This document shows, piece after piece, positions 13,233 through 13,967 of a stretch of DNA of 13,967 nt (positions are counted from its first letter, which is position 1; each line of letters starts with the position of its first letter). Under the pieces are notes generated by a model, which saw only the letters and a list, made by a program, of their open reading frames with translations, had not been told where the DNA came from and ran no database searches. The stretch covers positions 1 through 13,967 of the forward strand of contig CANFLJ010000010.1 in NCBI GenBank assembly GCA_947447815.1, read 5' to 3'. This DNA is from Chitinophagaceae bacterium. GTDB lineage: Bacteria > Bacteroidota > Bacteroidia > Chitinophagales > Chitinophagaceae. Position numbers and translations under genes: made by a program.

Positions 13233-13967
13233 ATGAAACAATTTATTTCTGTTCATGATGTTGCAGACATTAATGCAATGGTTGATAAAGCTTTGTATTA
13301 TAAAGCGAACCCTCTAATAGATAAACATCTAGGTGCGAATAAGCGAATAGGATTATTGTTTCTTAATCCAAGTATGCGTACCCGTTTAAGTACACAGGTG
13401 GCTGCCGCTAATCTTGGTATGGAATCTATATTACTGAATGTAGATAACAAAGAAGGCTGGGCGCTAGAGTTTGAAGAAGGGGCTATTATGAGTGGCAATA
13501 CAGTGGAGCATGTAAAAGATGCTGCACCAATATTGGGGAATTACTTTGATATATTATGTATACGTACCTTTCCTCAACTTAAAAATAAAGAAGAAGATTA
13601 TAGCGAATTACTGGTGAATCAATTGATAAAGTATTCTGGTATTCCTGTGGTAAGTTTAGAGAGCTGCACACTGCATCCGTTACAAAGTTTTACGGATATA
13701 ATGACTATCAAAGAAACATTTAAAGGGAACTATAAACCAAAGGTTGTTCTTACTTGGGCACCACATATCAAGCCAATACCGCATTGTGTTGCGAACAGTT
13801 TTGCTCAATGGATGAATGCATGGGGAGAAGCCGATTTTGTGATTACTCACCCTGAGGATTATGAACTGTCTGAAGAGTATACAAGAGGAGCTACCATTAC
13901 CAATAATCAGGAGGAAGCTTTGAAAGATGCAGACTATGTTTATGTAAAAAACTGGAGTACTTATACA
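13233..13967 (+). CDS. argF': N-succinyl/acetylornithine carbamoyltransferase (3' end cut off)
   Basis: Only the first 245 codons are inside the window. About 70 residues, including the His-Cys-Leu-Pro motif, are missing at the edge. The protein carbamoylates N-acylornithine before deacylation, replacing ornithine carbamoyltransferase in Bacteroidota and Xanthomonas. The carbamoyl-phosphate loop is SMRTR (47-51). HPLQSFTD is at 148-155, and TWAPHIKPIPHCVANSFAQW at 174-193 is the family's proline-rich stretch. The decisive residue is Val91 in GNTVEHV: Bacteroides fragilis has Pro there and acts on succinylornithine, while the Xanthomonas acetylornithine enzyme has Glu. I therefore prefer a succinyl substrate, as an inference from published mutant work recalled from memory. 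The gene is 26 bases after argD in the same operon. Confidence 0.93.
   Translation, partial: MKQFISVHDVADINAMVDKALYYKANPLIDKHLGANKRIGLLFLNPSMRTRLSTQVAAANLGMESILLNVDNKEGWALEFEEGAIMSGNTVEHVKDAAPILGNYFDILCIRTFPQLKNKEEDYSELLVNQLIKYSGIPVVSLESCTLHPLQSFTDIMTIKETFKGNYKPKVVLTWAPHIKPIPHCVANSFAQWMNAWGEADFVITHPEDYELSEEYTRGATITNNQEEALKDADYVYVKNWSTYT

Overview
The window looks like a piece of a Bacteroidota chromosome, most likely from the Chitinophagaceae/Sphingobacteriia side. The DNA is AT-rich, and most genes lack a Shine-Dalgarno sequence and instead have A/T-rich leaders. It carries a GldC-type gliding protein, a Bacteroidota-style argG, and an ArgF' (N-acylornithine carbamoyltransferase) in place of ornithine carbamoyltransferase. 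One exact TAnnTTTG promoter element is present. Family assignments were made by reading the proteins, with no database search. All 13 genes lie on the + strand, and the last is cut by the window edge.

Layout. 1-761 holds no gene. It has a GC-rich hairpin element, interleaved inverted repeats, and a striking array of 13 degenerate 21-bp tandem units (300-572) with a 42-bp superperiod and small dyads. 762-6453 is a housekeeping and envelope stretch: gldC, yqeY-like, cvpA-like, an alpha/beta hydrolase, a CBS-domain protein, a single-POTRA outer-membrane barrel protein and rlmN. 6454-6760 is a regulatory gap with a candidate promoter, a strong intrinsic terminator about 30 bases later, and a second promoter element for radA. 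6761-8848 holds radA and a comF-like gene in close tandem. Both families are tied to DNA recombination and natural transformation.

8849-9147 is the leader of an arginine operon. It contains a two-tier inverted repeat and a tiny ORF, Met-Arg-Arg-Pro-Arg-Ile-stop, which looks like an arginine-sensing leader peptide. 9148-13967 is the operon: a GNAT acyltransferase (probable first step, acylating glutamate), argG, argC, argD and argF' (truncated). argB, a deacylase and argH are not in view and would be expected further downstream.

How the genes work together. The operon encodes the acylated-ornithine route: glutamate is acylated, reduced by ArgC (after ArgB elsewhere), transaminated by ArgD, carbamoylated by ArgF' before deacylation, and later joined to aspartate by ArgG. 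ArgF' carries Val at the position that sets acetyl versus succinyl preference in this family, so I infer that succinyl intermediates are used. The most interesting points are the arginine leader peptide and its structured 5' region, the Cys-cluster tail of the GNAT, the 21-bp array, and the promoter-terminator pair upstream of radA. I see no phage, CRISPR, transposase or defence system, and no clearly new multi-gene system.
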